From NCBI GenBank assembly GCA_934182605.1, contig CAKPRQ010000019.1:1-11487 (forward strand): a stretch of DNA of 11,487 bases. The letters run 5' to 3'. The DNA comes from an uncultured Clostridia bacterium. Its GTDB lineage: Bacteria > Bacillota > Clostridia > TANB77 > CAG-508. The position numbers were made by a program, and so were the translations under genes. Below the pieces are notes generated by a model. It was given only the letters and a program-made list of their open reading frames with translations. It had not been told where the DNA came from and did not search any database. This document shows, in pieces, positions 1 to 6,114 of this stretch (position 1 is the stretch's first letter; each line of letters begins with the position of its first letter).

Positions 1-111
1 AAACAATAAAATATATAATTTCTATTTGAATAAAGTTGAGAAAGAGTCATGTTAATGATAGCGAGAAATTACAATTTGGTATTTAGATTATAAAGAAAAA
101 TTTTAAATAAA

Positions 112-156
112 AAATAAAGAAAAGTAATAGATAATTTTTATTACTTTTCTTTATTT
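112..156 (-). terminator. Hairpin terminator of the first Xre gene
   Basis: A perfect 18-base inverted repeat (112-129 with 139-156) has a 9-base loop and overlaps the stop codon of the minus-strand regulator. Read on the minus strand it is followed by a T-rich run (TTTTTTATTT). The stem is AT-rich, so it is weaker than a GC-rich terminator, but its length and perfect pairing support the call. Nothing else is recognisable in positions 1-111. Confidence 0.65.
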
Positions 157-404
157 CTTTTAAGCCAATTTTGAGCTTCAGCTTCGTTAAATCTTTCATC
201 AGCAAAAAAAACTGACAAATTAGTTCCTAGAGCTTCACAAATATATAATAAGTTTTCAAGTCTGATTGTTTTAGTTTTTCTATTAAGAAATAATGTAATT
301 GTTGAACTATATACTCCAGTTAGACTCTCAAGTCCATAAGTGGAAATATCTTTTTCTTTCATTAATTCTTTTATCTTTAAAGCGACAACATCTGAAAATT
401 CCAT
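141..404 (-). CDS. Xre-family helix-turn-helix regulator
   Basis: This 87-residue protein is a single small Cro/C1-type DNA-binding domain. Residues of about 8-65 fit the five-helix Xre fold, with the recognition part around STYGLESLTGVYSSTITLF and the following RLENLLYICEALG helix typical of the family. A GAAAGG ribosome binding site precedes the ATG. It is probably a repressor of the element's own genes: a perfect palindrome with CTCTCAA half-sites lies just upstream (458-477), and a further half-site sits inside a divergent promoter. No other domain is present, so the ligand or inducer is unknown. The family call is firm; the target sites are inferred from position. Confidence 0.8.
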   Translation of the reverse strand: MEFSDVVALKIKELMKEKDISTYGLESLTGVYSSTITLFLNRKTKTIRLENLLYICEALGTNLSVFFADERFNEAEAQNWLKRNKEK

Positions 405-457
405 AGTTTCACGACCTTTCTAAACTTAAATAATTTTATCAAATTTAGTTACTAAAA

Positions 458-508
458 CCTCTCAATAAATTGAGAGGATTTTCGAAAATAGTTCAATATT
501 TTGAGAGA
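458..508. promoter_or_regulatory. Probable Xre operator: CTCTCAA half-sites
   Basis: A perfect inverted repeat, CCTCTCAAT (458-466) and ATTGAGAGG (469-477) separated by two bases, lies between the minus-strand Xre gene and a divergent promoter. A third half-site, TTGAGAGA, is at 501-508. The palindrome overlaps where a minus-strand -35 box (TTGAGA) would lie, which suggests autorepression. The binding protein is inferred from adjacency. Confidence 0.55.
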
Positions 509-520
509 ATATGTTATAAT
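492..520 (+). promoter_or_regulatory. Divergent promoter TTCAAT-N17-TATAAT
   Basis: A perfect -10 box (TATAAT, 515-520) lies 17 bases after a weak -35 (TTCAAT, 492-497), and the TTGAGAGA half-site is in the spacer. It points rightward into about 180 bases with no recognisable gene before the convergent second regulator. A strong AAAGGAGG at 588-595 downstream has no start codon at normal spacing. The next ATG (611) would give only ten residues. The transcript may be a remnant of a deleted gene or a small RNA. Confidence 0.5.
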
Positions 521-605
521 AAAAAGGAAATAGAAAAGTAGTAATAAAATTTGCTAAATAGGGGCAATAAAATATGAAAAAATTATGAAAGGAGGAAAAT
601 AAAAA

Positions 606-657
606 AGAATATGATTAACAACATATTCTATACAAGTATTTGATTAAATTAATCAAA
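606..657. repeat. Two short hairpins between the Xre genes
   Basis: AGAATATG (606-613) pairs with CATATTCT (622-629), and TTTGATTAA (639-647) pairs with TTAATCAAA (649-657). The second lies 3' of the minus-strand Xre gene and could end its transcript. The first could end the rightward transcript from the promoter at 492. Both are almost purely AT and lack a clear T-run, so terminator function is uncertain. Confidence 0.35.
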
Positions 658-699
658 AATATTATAATTAATAAAATTGTAAAAACTAGCAATAAATAA

Positions 700-957
700 C
701 TAATCAAATATATTATCAGTATCTTCAAATAATTGTTCATAAGATATATTTAAAACTTTGCAAAGAGCTATAATTTCAAAATCTTTTAATAGTAATTTTT
801 GATTTTCAATTTGAGAGATATCTGAATGGTATATATCTACACCTAAAAGAGCAATTTTGTCCGATAATTCTCTTTGAGTTAAGTGTCTTAATTCTCTATA
901 TTTTTTAACATTTTTACCTAATACATTTGATTTTCCGTTTAATTTTTTTACCTTCAT
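700..957 (-). CDS. Second Xre-family helix-turn-helix regulator
   Basis: This 85-residue protein is a single Xre-type DNA-binding domain, with helix-turn-helix at about residues 14-70 (KKYRELRHLTQRELSDKIA, then HSDISQIEN, a classic recognition helix motif). The Lys-rich N-terminal arm (MKVKKLNGKSN) may contact the DNA backbone. The ribosome binding site is GAAAGGA about 11 bases before the ATG, slightly far. It is transcribed away from the response regulator gene at 1072, so the roughly 114-base gap between them holds promoters for both. It differs clearly in sequence from the regulator at 141-404, so the two probably control different sites. The target is unknown. Confidence 0.8.
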   Translation of the reverse strand: MKVKKLNGKSNVLGKNVKKYRELRHLTQRELSDKIALLGVDIYHSDISQIENQKLLLKDFEIIALCKVLNISYEQLFEDTDNIFD

Positions 958-1071
958 AATAAATTAAATCCTTTCACAATAGTTATTATGCTATATTTTA
1001 CAATATTTATTTGTTAATCTTGGTAGACTATTCAAACCAAAAGAAGAAAAAATTAGGAAGAGTAGGGGAAA

Positions 1072-2052
1072 ATGGAAGAAATAAAATTTGATGTAATTGA
1101 AAGAGTTTGTGAAAAACAGAATTTTAGGGAATTATTATTACATATTATAAAAAACAGTAGTGGAAATAGAATAAACAAGATGTTAGAAGATATTGAGAAT
1201 AATAATAAAATTGATAAAAAAATGAAAAGAAAAATATATGAAGAAATATTTGATTATGTATATGATATAAATAAATATTTTGAAAGAAATTTGAAAGATA
1301 TTTTTTATATTGCAGCTAAAGAAACAATAATACAAATAAATAATGAATTGAAGGAAGGAAATTTTAATATGTTGAACAAAATTAAAATTATAATTGCAGA
1401 TGACAATGTCCATGTTTGTAAATTTATAAAAGAATATTTAGAAAAATATAATGATATTGAAATACTTGGAATAGCCAATAATGATGATGATGAGATTAAA
1501 ATGATAGAAGAATTAAAACCAGACATTGTTATAACAGATCTTATGAGAAATCATAAATATACTGGGTTAGATATTATAAAAAAGTATTTCAATGATAATA
1601 ATAAAGTTAAATTTTTAGTAATATCTGCTGATTATAAAGAAGATGTTATAAGAGATGGATTAGAAGTTGCAGGATATATAAAGAAACCAGTGGATGATTA
1701 TAAGATTATCTATGATGAGCTAAAAAGAATAAAAAAGGGATTAAGTGAAAATGAATTTGAAAAATGGCTTGAAAAATACCATAGTTTAGAAATTAAAGAT
1801 ATTAATAATTATTTTACAGATGATGATAAGAAAATATTTGAAAAACTTGGAATAAAATTAAAAGATAAAATATATACAGAGTATGAATGTGAATGCTTAT
1901 ATATGGATTTTTTAATTTATTATGATAATCCAGAAAATGATTTGACAGAAGAAGAAAAAGAATTTCAAAAATCTTTAGATGGAACAGGAGTAACTAGAGA
2001 AGAATATAATGCAGTTTTGAAAAAAATAGAAACTTTAAATAATACACTTTAA
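1072..2052 (+). CDS. Orphan response regulator with unknown flanking regions
   Basis: The middle of this 326-residue protein (about 104-222) is a complete phospho-receiver domain. It has the acidic pair D110-D111, the probable phospho-acceptor D156 in VITDLM, S185 in ISA and the conserved lysine at K204/K205 before P206. The N-terminal 95 residues are predicted mostly helical and match no family I know. The C-terminal 100 residues are acidic (FEKWLEKY, GTGVTREEYNAVL), with no recognisable winged helix, LuxR or Spo0A DNA-binding domain. No histidine kinase is nearby. The ATG at 1072 follows a G-rich AGTAGGGG. A second good start, Met100 at 1369, has AAGGAAGG upstream and would make a receiver-plus-C-terminal protein. 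It may act by protein contacts rather than by binding DNA. Confidence 0.75.
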   Translation: MEEIKFDVIERVCEKQNFRELLLHIIKNSSGNRINKMLEDIENNNKIDKKMKRKIYEEIFDYVYDINKYFERNLKDIFYIAAKETIIQINNELKEGNFNMLNKIKIIIADDNVHVCKFIKEYLEKYNDIEILGIANNDDDEIKMIEELKPDIVITDLMRNHKYTGLDIIKKYFNDNNKVKFLVISADYKEDVIRDGLEVAGYIKKPVDDYKIIYDELKRIKKGLSENEFEKWLEKYHSLEIKDINNYFTDDDKKIFEKLGIKLKDKIYTEYECECLYMDFLIYYDNPENDLTEEEKEFQKSLDGTGVTREEYNAVLKKIETLNNTL

Positions 2053-2081
2053 AATTTAATTTTCATAGAATAGTTATTTAT

Positions 2082-2124
2082 ATGCAAGAAGTAAAAAGAT
2101 ACTTTTTGCATATTTTTTGTTTTA
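2082..2124 (+). terminator. Terminator after the response regulator
   Basis: ATGCAAGAAGTA (2082-2093) pairs with TACTTTTTGCAT (2100-2111) with one mismatch and a 6-base loop. It is followed by a T-rich run (ATTTTTTGTTTT). It lies 30 bases after the stop codon at 2052. Confidence 0.6.
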
Positions 2125-2155
2125 TTTGCAAAGTTCGACAAATTTTGCAAATAAA
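2121..2155. repeat. 12-base inverted repeat with Spo0A-box-like loop
   Basis: TTTATTTGCAAA (2121-2132) is perfectly repeated in inverted form at 2144-2155. The loop between holds GTTCGACAAA, which on the minus strand reads TTTGTCGAAC, close to the Spo0A box consensus TTTTGTCGAA. It could be a regulator binding site or an RNA hairpin; no T-run follows it. Confidence 0.4.
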
Positions 2156-2460
2156 ATGTGTTATATTAGGATTGAAAATACAGAAAAGAAGTATATATAT
2201 ATTACAAATAATCATTATTTTTCATGAATTATCATTATAAAATATCAATAAAAGATATATTTTAATGAATATAATAATTATACAAAATGGCAAATTTCAT
2301 ATATGAAAAGCAAAAATTGATTTTTTATATAACAATTTGCATATTTTACAAAGCATTTTATTTTTTTGTAGAAAAATGTGATAATATGTCGATAAAATTA
2401 AAGCAAAAGAGGAATCCATCAAATTACCAATGATGTTATTTAAAAGCAGGGAGGAATAAG

Positions 2461-2508
2461 ATGGATTTTTATTTAATATATAAAAATAATTTAGAAAGCA
2501 TACATTAA
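2461..2508 (+). CDS. Possible leader peptide (15 residues)
   Basis: A frame encoding MDFYLIYKNNLESIH begins 5 bases after a strong AGGGAGGA ribosome binding site (2448-2455). The peptide resembles no known protein. Its value lies in position: it follows a promoter-like TGATAATAT (2379-2387) and precedes a chain of hairpins that ends in one covering the ribosome binding site of the sigma-like gene. That is the arrangement of leader peptides that control attenuation, such as the one before tetM in Tn916. A chance frame, or the truncated tail or start of a lost gene, is also possible. Confidence 0.35.
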   Translation: MDFYLIYKNNLESIH

Positions 2509-2521
2509 CTTTTAAAGTGTT

Positions 2522-2554
2522 ATTGTGTGTTTTTATTTTTATATATGACACAAT
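2522..2554 (+). repeat. Leader hairpin 1
   Basis: ATTGTGT (2522-2528) pairs perfectly with ACACAAT (2548-2554) around a 19-base AT-rich loop. It is the first stem after the possible leader peptide. Confidence 0.35.
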
Positions 2555-2616
2555 TCCATTCTATGTACTAATTTAAGCATAAACATGCTAAAAGAAAAAA
2601 ATATGAGAGATTTTTG

Positions 2617-2680
2617 GCGTAGCTTTATAGAAATGTTTATGTTTATGTTCTAAAAATCTACGCATTTAGAGGTGTGTAGA
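2617..2680 (+). promoter_or_regulatory. Two competing leader hairpins
   Basis: GCGTAGCTTTATAGAA (2617-2632) pairs with TTCTAAAAATCTACGC (2648-2663) with two mismatches. The last bases of that stem, ATCTACGC (2656-2663), can instead pair with GTGTAGAT (2674-2681) with one mismatch. The two structures share strand 2656-2663 and exclude one another, as in attenuators. Functional switching is inferred. Confidence 0.4.
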
Positions 2681-2724
2681 TTGAGGATTGTCTTGAATTT
2701 AGTCAAAATAATTTCATATTTTAG

Positions 2725-2765
2725 AAAGAGCAGAAAAAAGTTAATGGACATTTCTGCTCTTTTAA
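2725..2765 (+). terminator. Terminator-like stem in the leader
   Basis: AAAGAGCAGAAA (2725-2736) pairs perfectly with TTTCTGCTCTTT (2751-2762) around a 14-base loop and is followed by a short T-run. It is the most stable stem in this stretch. It stands about 80 bases before the sigma-like gene, where it could end transcripts arriving from upstream. Confidence 0.55.
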
Positions 2766-2790
2766 TGTCTATATACAGAAAATGTAGAGG

Positions 2791-2835
2791 ACCTCCTATT
2801 ATTCAAATTATTTGAAATTTGAGTAACTAGGAGGT
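2791..2835 (+). promoter_or_regulatory. Hairpin hiding the ribosome binding site
   Basis: ACCTCCTA (2791-2798) pairs with TAGGAGGT (2828-2835), and the stem continues with TCAAATT (2803-2809) against AATTTGA (2816-2822). The AGGAGG that should start translation of the gene at 2843 lies entirely within this stem. Such a structure would keep translation low until it is opened. The pairing is seen directly; the regulatory role is inferred. Confidence 0.6.
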
Positions 2836-2842
2836 TTTATTT

Positions 2843-3226
2843 ATGTCTAATGAAGAATTTAAAGATGATGTTGTATTTGCTAGATTTTTAAACTATATGC
2901 AAATAGCATTATTACATAGAAAATTAAACTATGAAAAACATAATGAATCTATTAAAAAGCAAGAGGAAAAATTAAATTATGTAGAATGGACAAGAATTCC
3001 AGATAAAAATGATAATAATCGATTTGGAAACTTAAAAAGAGATTATGATAATTTGAAAATTGCTATTGATAAATTAACTCCAGAGCAAAGATATGTAATT
3101 ATAAATTATTATTTTAATAATAAATCGCTTGCTAAAATTGCAGAAAAATTAAACTCGAATGTAAATGCAGTAAAACAACTGAAATTAAGAGCTATTTTAA
3201 GTTTAAGAAGATATATGGAGGAATAG
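2843..3226 (+). CDS. Sigma-70 region 4-like regulator
   Basis: The C-terminal half of this 127-residue protein (about 75-127) fits sigma factor region 4: an ELTPEQR-like start (DKLTPEQRYVIINYYF), then SLAKIAEKLNSNVNAVKQLKLRAI as the helix-turn-helix, and a final LRRYMEE helix. The N-terminal half is charged and helical, with no region 2 core-binding domain. It resembles the small sigma-like regulators of Firmicutes conjugative elements (compare Tn916 Orf7), so it probably controls element genes. It starts 7 bases after AGGAGG, which is buried in a hairpin (2791-2835). The next gene follows after 4 bases, so the two form an operon. Confidence 0.75.
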   Translation: MSNEEFKDDVVFARFLNYMQIALLHRKLNYEKHNESIKKQEEKLNYVEWTRIPDKNDNNRFGNLKRDYDNLKIAIDKLTPEQRYVIINYYFNNKSLAKIAEKLNSNVNAVKQLKLRAILSLRRYMEE

Positions 3227-3230
3227 ATTT

Positions 3231-3449
3231 ATGGAAAAAACGAAATTTTATGAATTATTAGTAGAAGCAAGACATGATGAGGCTACGCTTGTTTTTGTTA
3301 TAGAAAAAATAATGCCAATGATTAATAAATATTCGCAAAACAAAAATAAGGAAATAGATGAGGATTTAAAAAGCATTTTAATTGAATATGCAATAAAAGT
3401 TATAAAAGATAAAAATTTCGCAGATAAATTAGCAAAAGAAAAAAATTAA
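3231..3449 (+). CDS. Small HTH_16-like element protein
   Basis: This 72-residue protein has the KFYELLVEAR...IINKYS...DEDLKSILIEYAIKVIK pattern of the conjugative-transposon helix-turn-helix family that includes Tn916 Orf8. Members usually sit next to a sigma-like protein, as here, and are thought to act with it in controlling element transfer. The ATG at 3231 lies 4 bases after the stop of the sigma-like gene, with GGAGGAATAG as ribosome binding site inside that gene's end. The family assignment is from the pattern alone; the function is not certain. Confidence 0.6.
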   Translation: MEKTKFYELLVEARHDEATLVFVIEKIMPMINKYSQNKNKEIDEDLKSILIEYAIKVIKDKNFADKLAKEKN

Positions 3450-3463
3450 AAAAATTTTTAATT

Positions 3464-3753
3464 TGCCCATAACCTTTTTAATTTTCAGTTGCTGTTAATA
3501 GTAGAAAACAAAAAAATATGTTTTTGATAGCACATTGAAAATTGAATATGGGTTCATTAAAAACGTTCTATTATGGGAGCTAGTTTAAATGAAGATGCAG
3601 AACTTCATACTAAAATATAAGTTAGCCACTTATAAGGCGAAGATCATAATAGTTATAATGATACACTTGCACAGCCTTAACTCATCGTATAGGGTGCAAC
3701 TCGGCTACTAGCGGAGTGGTGGGATTCCAGTGAATGATTTAGCTAGTCATTGT
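3464..3753 (+). ncRNA. Candidate structured RNA, about 290 bases, family unknown
   Basis: The gap between two small genes holds a dense series of perfect pairings, in three blocks. Block 1 is a long rod: CCCATA 3466-3471/TATGGG 3547-3552, AATTTTCA 3480-3487/TGAAAATT 3536-3543, TTGCT 3489-3493 with AGCA 3529-3532, and AAAACA 3505-3510/TGTTTT 3519-3524. Block 2 is a junction closed by CTATTATG 3568-3575/CATAATAG 3645-3652. It contains two hairpins: ATGAAG 3589-3594/CTTCAT 3603-3608 and TATAAGT 3616-3622/ACTTATA 3628-3634. Block 3 has TTGCAC 3667-3672/GTGCAA 3694-3699, ACTC 3699-3702/GAGT 3714-3717 and AATGA 3733-3737/TCATT 3747-3751. Block 3 is noticeably more GC-rich than its surroundings. No open frame with a ribosome binding site covers it. 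It does not match the riboswitch, ribozyme or intron cores I know. It may be a free RNA or the leader of the gene at 3819. Confidence 0.55.
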
Positions 3754-3818
3754 TAATGAAGTAAAAATAGAAAATGCAATTGATTATGAAACTTAAATAT
3801 AAAGTTGGAGGTATAAAA

Positions 3819-4004
3819 ATGTTAGATAAAATAGCAATGATAACATTTTTGGTAGTATATATTATTTTCTTACTAATTACTATTTTTATGTATTTAGTAA
3901 TAGTAGGAACAGATAAATGTAAAACAGATGAAGAAAGAAAATTTGAAGATGAAGAACAAATGAATTATTTAAGAAATTATAAGAATGGAGGTAAAGCTAA
4001 ATGA
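3819..4004 (+). CDS. Small single-span membrane protein
   Basis: The likely product has 61 residues, starting at the ATG at 3819, which has GGAGG (3807-3811) at ideal spacing. An in-frame ATG at 3774 would add 15 residues but lacks a good site. Residues of about 5-29 form one hydrophobic membrane segment (MITFLVVYIIFLLITIFMYL). An acidic tail follows (KTDEERKFEDEEQMNYLRNY). Small proteins with this membrane-plus-DEEQMEYLR layout recur in Firmicutes phages and conjugative elements, but their function is not known to me. It overlaps the next gene by the ATGA sequence, indicating coupled translation. Confidence 0.6.
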   Translation: MLDKIAMITFLVVYIIFLLITIFMYLVIVGTDKCKTDEERKFEDEEQMNYLRNYKNGGKAK

Positions 4005-4237
4005 ATAAAATACCTAGTACATTAACTAAAAATCAAGCTATTGCTTTTGCAGTTGTAGCTTTTAATAATTTTATAAATTCAGGAAATACAAGCTATTTTG
4101 ATATATCAACAATAGAAACTTTTTATAAAGGAGCTATGGAAGCTCATGATAAAAGTTTAGTTGTAAAATTTGCAAATGACTTAAAAGAAAATCATCAAGA
4201 AAAAAAGAAAATAAATATTGAAAAAGTTGATATGTAG
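4001..4237 (+). CDS. Small element protein, function unknown
   Basis: This 78-residue protein is not one I recognise. It is probably a soluble helical protein; the stretch AIAFAVVAFNNFINSG is moderately hydrophobic but short for a membrane span. The C-terminus is Lys-rich. The ATG overlaps the stop of the upstream membrane protein gene (ATGA), with GGAGG about 9 bases before it, which supports a real operon. A weak terminator overlaps its stop codon, so it appears to end this small operon. Confidence 0.55.
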   Translation: MNKIPSTLTKNQAIAFAVVAFNNFINSGNTSYFDISTIETFYKGAMEAHDKSLVVKFANDLKENHQEKKKINIEKVDM

Positions 4238-4255
4238 CAATACATATCTTTTTTT
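4230..4255 (+). terminator. Weak terminator after the small operon
   Basis: ATATGTA (4230-4236) pairs with TACATAT (4241-4247) around a GCAA loop. It is followed by C and a run of seven T. The stem is AT-only apart from one pair, and it overlaps the stop codon of the gene ending at 4237. Confidence 0.5.
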
Positions 4256-4303
4256 GAATAAATATCTTATTAATACATATTTATTAAATACGAGGTGTTT
4301 AAA

Positions 4304-4441
4304 ATGAATGTAGTTAAAGAATACGTGAATGATAAAACTATAATAAGAATACATGATGACTACATAAGCCAAGAAAGTAAAGATACAAAAGAGATGCTTA
4401 TTAGCTTAGTAATAAATTATTTAAAAAACAGGGATATTTAA
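4304..4441 (+). CDS. 45-residue protein, function unknown
   Basis: An ATG at 4304, 6 bases after GAGGTG (4292-4297), opens a 45-codon frame rich in charged residues (NVVKEYVNDKTIIRIHDDYI, then KEMLISLVINYLKNRDI). It has no membrane segment and no motif I can name. It lies alone between the preceding terminator and the recombinase promoter. A small protein directly before a serine recombinase could be a directionality factor for excision. That idea rests on position alone. Confidence 0.5.
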   Translation: MNVVKEYVNDKTIIRIHDDYISQESKDTKEMLISLVINYLKNRDI

Positions 4442-4470
4442 TTGTAAAAATTTCTTAAACATGTTAAAAT
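4442..4470 (+). promoter_or_regulatory. Recombinase promoter TTGTAA-N17-TAAAAT
   Basis: TTGTAA (4442-4447) and TAAAAT (4465-4470) are 17 bases apart, with a TG at 4462-4463 making an extended -10. ACATG (4459-4463) and CATGT (4476-4480) form a small dyad around the -10 box, a possible operator. Confidence 0.5.
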
Positions 4471-4515
4471 AAGAGCATGTTGATAGAAAGGCAATAAATA
4501 GAGAAGGGAGGTCTC

Positions 4516-6114
4516 TTGAATAATATACATATTGGATATTCCAATGATGTTATTATTGACATTGCTAATGGAGAATATTCTTTATATTTAAGAAAGTCTA
4601 GAGCCGATTTAGAAGCAGAAGAAAGAGGAGAAGGCGAAACTCTTGCAAGACATGAAAAAATGTTAATCGAGCTAGCTAGAAGATATGGCTTTTCTATAGG
4701 TAAAATTTATCGTGAAATTGTAAGTGGAGAAAGTATTGAATCAAGACCAGTTGTTCAAGAACTATTAAGAGATGTTGAATCTGGAAGGTGGAAAGGTGTT
4801 TTAGTTGTTGAAGTTGAAAGACTTGCTCGTGGTGATACAATGGATCAAGGACGAGTGGCAAAAAGTTTTAAATTTTCTAATACTAAAATTATAACACCAA
4901 TAAAGATTTATGATCCAAATAATGAGTTTGATGAAGAATATTTTGAATTTGGTTTATTTATGTCTAGAAGAGAATATAAGACTATAAATAGAAGATTACA
5001 AAGAGGAAGGGTATCATCAGTAAAAGAAGGAAAATTTGTCGGTAGTATTGCTCCATACGGATATGACAGAGTAAAACTAAAAAAAGACAAGGGCTTTTCT
5101 TTAGAAAAGAATGATGAAGCCCCAACAGTAGAAAAAATATTCAATTTATATGCTTATAATGATATTGCAATAAATGAAGTAGTAAGACAACTTAATTTGG
5201 GCGGTTATCATCCTAGAATAGCTGAAGAATGGACTATTTCTGCAGTAAAAGACATATTAAGTAATCCAATTTATATAGGAAAAATTAGGTGGGATTCGAG
5301 AAAGACAGTAAAAGAATATAAGAATGGAAAAATTGTTAATACTAGGCCACGAAATCCTAATTATATACTTTGTGATGGATTACATGAAGCAATTATTGAT
5401 ATGGATACTTGGAATATCGTTCAAGAGAAAAGGAGTAAGCATACTCCAGCAGTAATACATAACAAAGTTGTTCAAAATCCTTTAGTTGGTATTGTTTATT
5501 GTAGTAAATGTGGAAAGGTAATGCAAAGGAGACCATACAAAGCAAAAGGATGGGAACCAACGCTTATGTGCCCTAATAAAGATTGCGACAATGTAAGTTC
5601 TAAATTATGTATAGTTGAAGAAAAAATTATTTCATCTTTAAAAGATTGGCTAAAAGATTATCGTATCGATTATGATGACTATGTAATGGAAGCTAAAAAT
5701 AAAAAGAGAAGTAATTACGAAGAAAACATTGCAAACTTAAAGAAGGAATTAGAAGTTCAAAATAAAAAGTTAGCAAATGTATATGATTTCTTTGAAGAAG
5801 GAACATATACAAGAGAAATGTTTTCAGAAAGATGCCAACTAATATCTGCAACAATAACTAATATAAAAGTTAATATAGAAGAATTTGAAAAGCAGATTGA
5901 ACTTGAAAAGAAAAAAGATGAAGGTAAAAAAGCACTAATTCCAAAAGTTGAGAATGTACTTGATTTATACCCAAACTTACAAACAGCAGAGGAAAAAAAT
6001 AATCTGCTAAAAACAATTGTAAAAAGAGTGGAATATCTTAAAACTGAAAAAGCAATAAAAAAAGATTCAGATCCTACAAATTTTGAATTAGATATTTATC
6101 CTAATATAGGATAA
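4516..6114 (+). CDS. Large serine recombinase (integrase)
   Basis: This 532-residue protein cuts and rejoins DNA at attachment sites to insert or remove the element. Residues of about 20-165 are the resolvase catalytic domain, with Ser28 in YLRKSR as the nucleophile and ERLARGD (101-107) carrying active-site arginines. Residues of about 176-300 form the Recombinase domain (APYGYDR). A zinc ribbon follows with C329, C332, C352 and C357. A coiled coil at about 395-470 (EENIANLKKELEVQNKKL) is of the type that controls insertion versus excision. The start is TTG at 4516, 4 bases after AAGGGAGG; the next in-frame ATG would remove the catalytic serine. All key residues are present, so it is likely active. 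It lies at the element's edge, next to a broken host gene. Confidence 0.92.
   Translation: MNNIHIGYSNDVIIDIANGEYSLYLRKSRADLEAEERGEGETLARHEKMLIELARRYGFSIGKIYREIVSGESIESRPVVQELLRDVESGRWKGVLVVEVERLARGDTMDQGRVAKSFKFSNTKIITPIKIYDPNNEFDEEYFEFGLFMSRREYKTINRRLQRGRVSSVKEGKFVGSIAPYGYDRVKLKKDKGFSLEKNDEAPTVEKIFNLYAYNDIAINEVVRQLNLGGYHPRIAEEWTISAVKDILSNPIYIGKIRWDSRKTVKEYKNGKIVNTRPRNPNYILCDGLHEAIIDMDTWNIVQEKRSKHTPAVIHNKVVQNPLVGIVYCSKCGKVMQRRPYKAKGWEPTLMCPNKDCDNVSSKLCIVEEKIISSLKDWLKDYRIDYDDYVMEAKNKKRSNYEENIANLKKELEVQNKKLANVYDFFEEGTYTREMFSERCQLISATITNIKVNIEEFEKQIELEKKKDEGKKALIPKVENVLDLYPNLQTAEEKNNLLKTIVKRVEYLKTEKAIKKDSDPTNFELDIYPNIG

Larger units (their letters stand above)
2053..2842. other. 790-base gene-free region, rich in hairpins
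   Basis: No convincing gene lies here; weak open frames lack ribosome binding sites. It begins with a terminator (2082-2124), then a 12-base perfect inverted repeat (2121-2155). Two extended -10 promoter-like sites follow (TGTTATATT at 2159-2167 and TGATAATAT at 2379-2387), and TTTGCA recurs at 2104, 2125, 2144 and 2336. From about 2440 to the next gene it looks like an mRNA leader: a 15-codon frame with a strong ribosome binding site, several hairpins, a terminator-like stem and a hairpin covering the next gene's ribosome binding site. Confidence 0.6.

Noticed and set aside
611..643. Ten-residue frame after AAAGGAGG
   Set aside because: The spacing of 15 bases from the ribosome binding site is too long, and the frame lies inside a hairpin.
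2287..2433. 48-codon open frame starting ATGGCAAAT
   Set aside because: It has no ribosome binding site, no protein-like pattern, and runs through a promoter-like site.
3464..3753. Known riboswitch, group I or II intron, or tRNA-like RNA
   Set aside because: A GCC...GGCGAAGA stretch recalls cobalamin riboswitches and GGTGCAA recalls pistol ribozymes, but the remaining conserved cores are absent.
2428..4553. CCAATGATGTTATT occurring at about 2428 and 4540
   Set aside because: A 14-base match is expected by chance several times in DNA this AT-rich; the flanks do not match.
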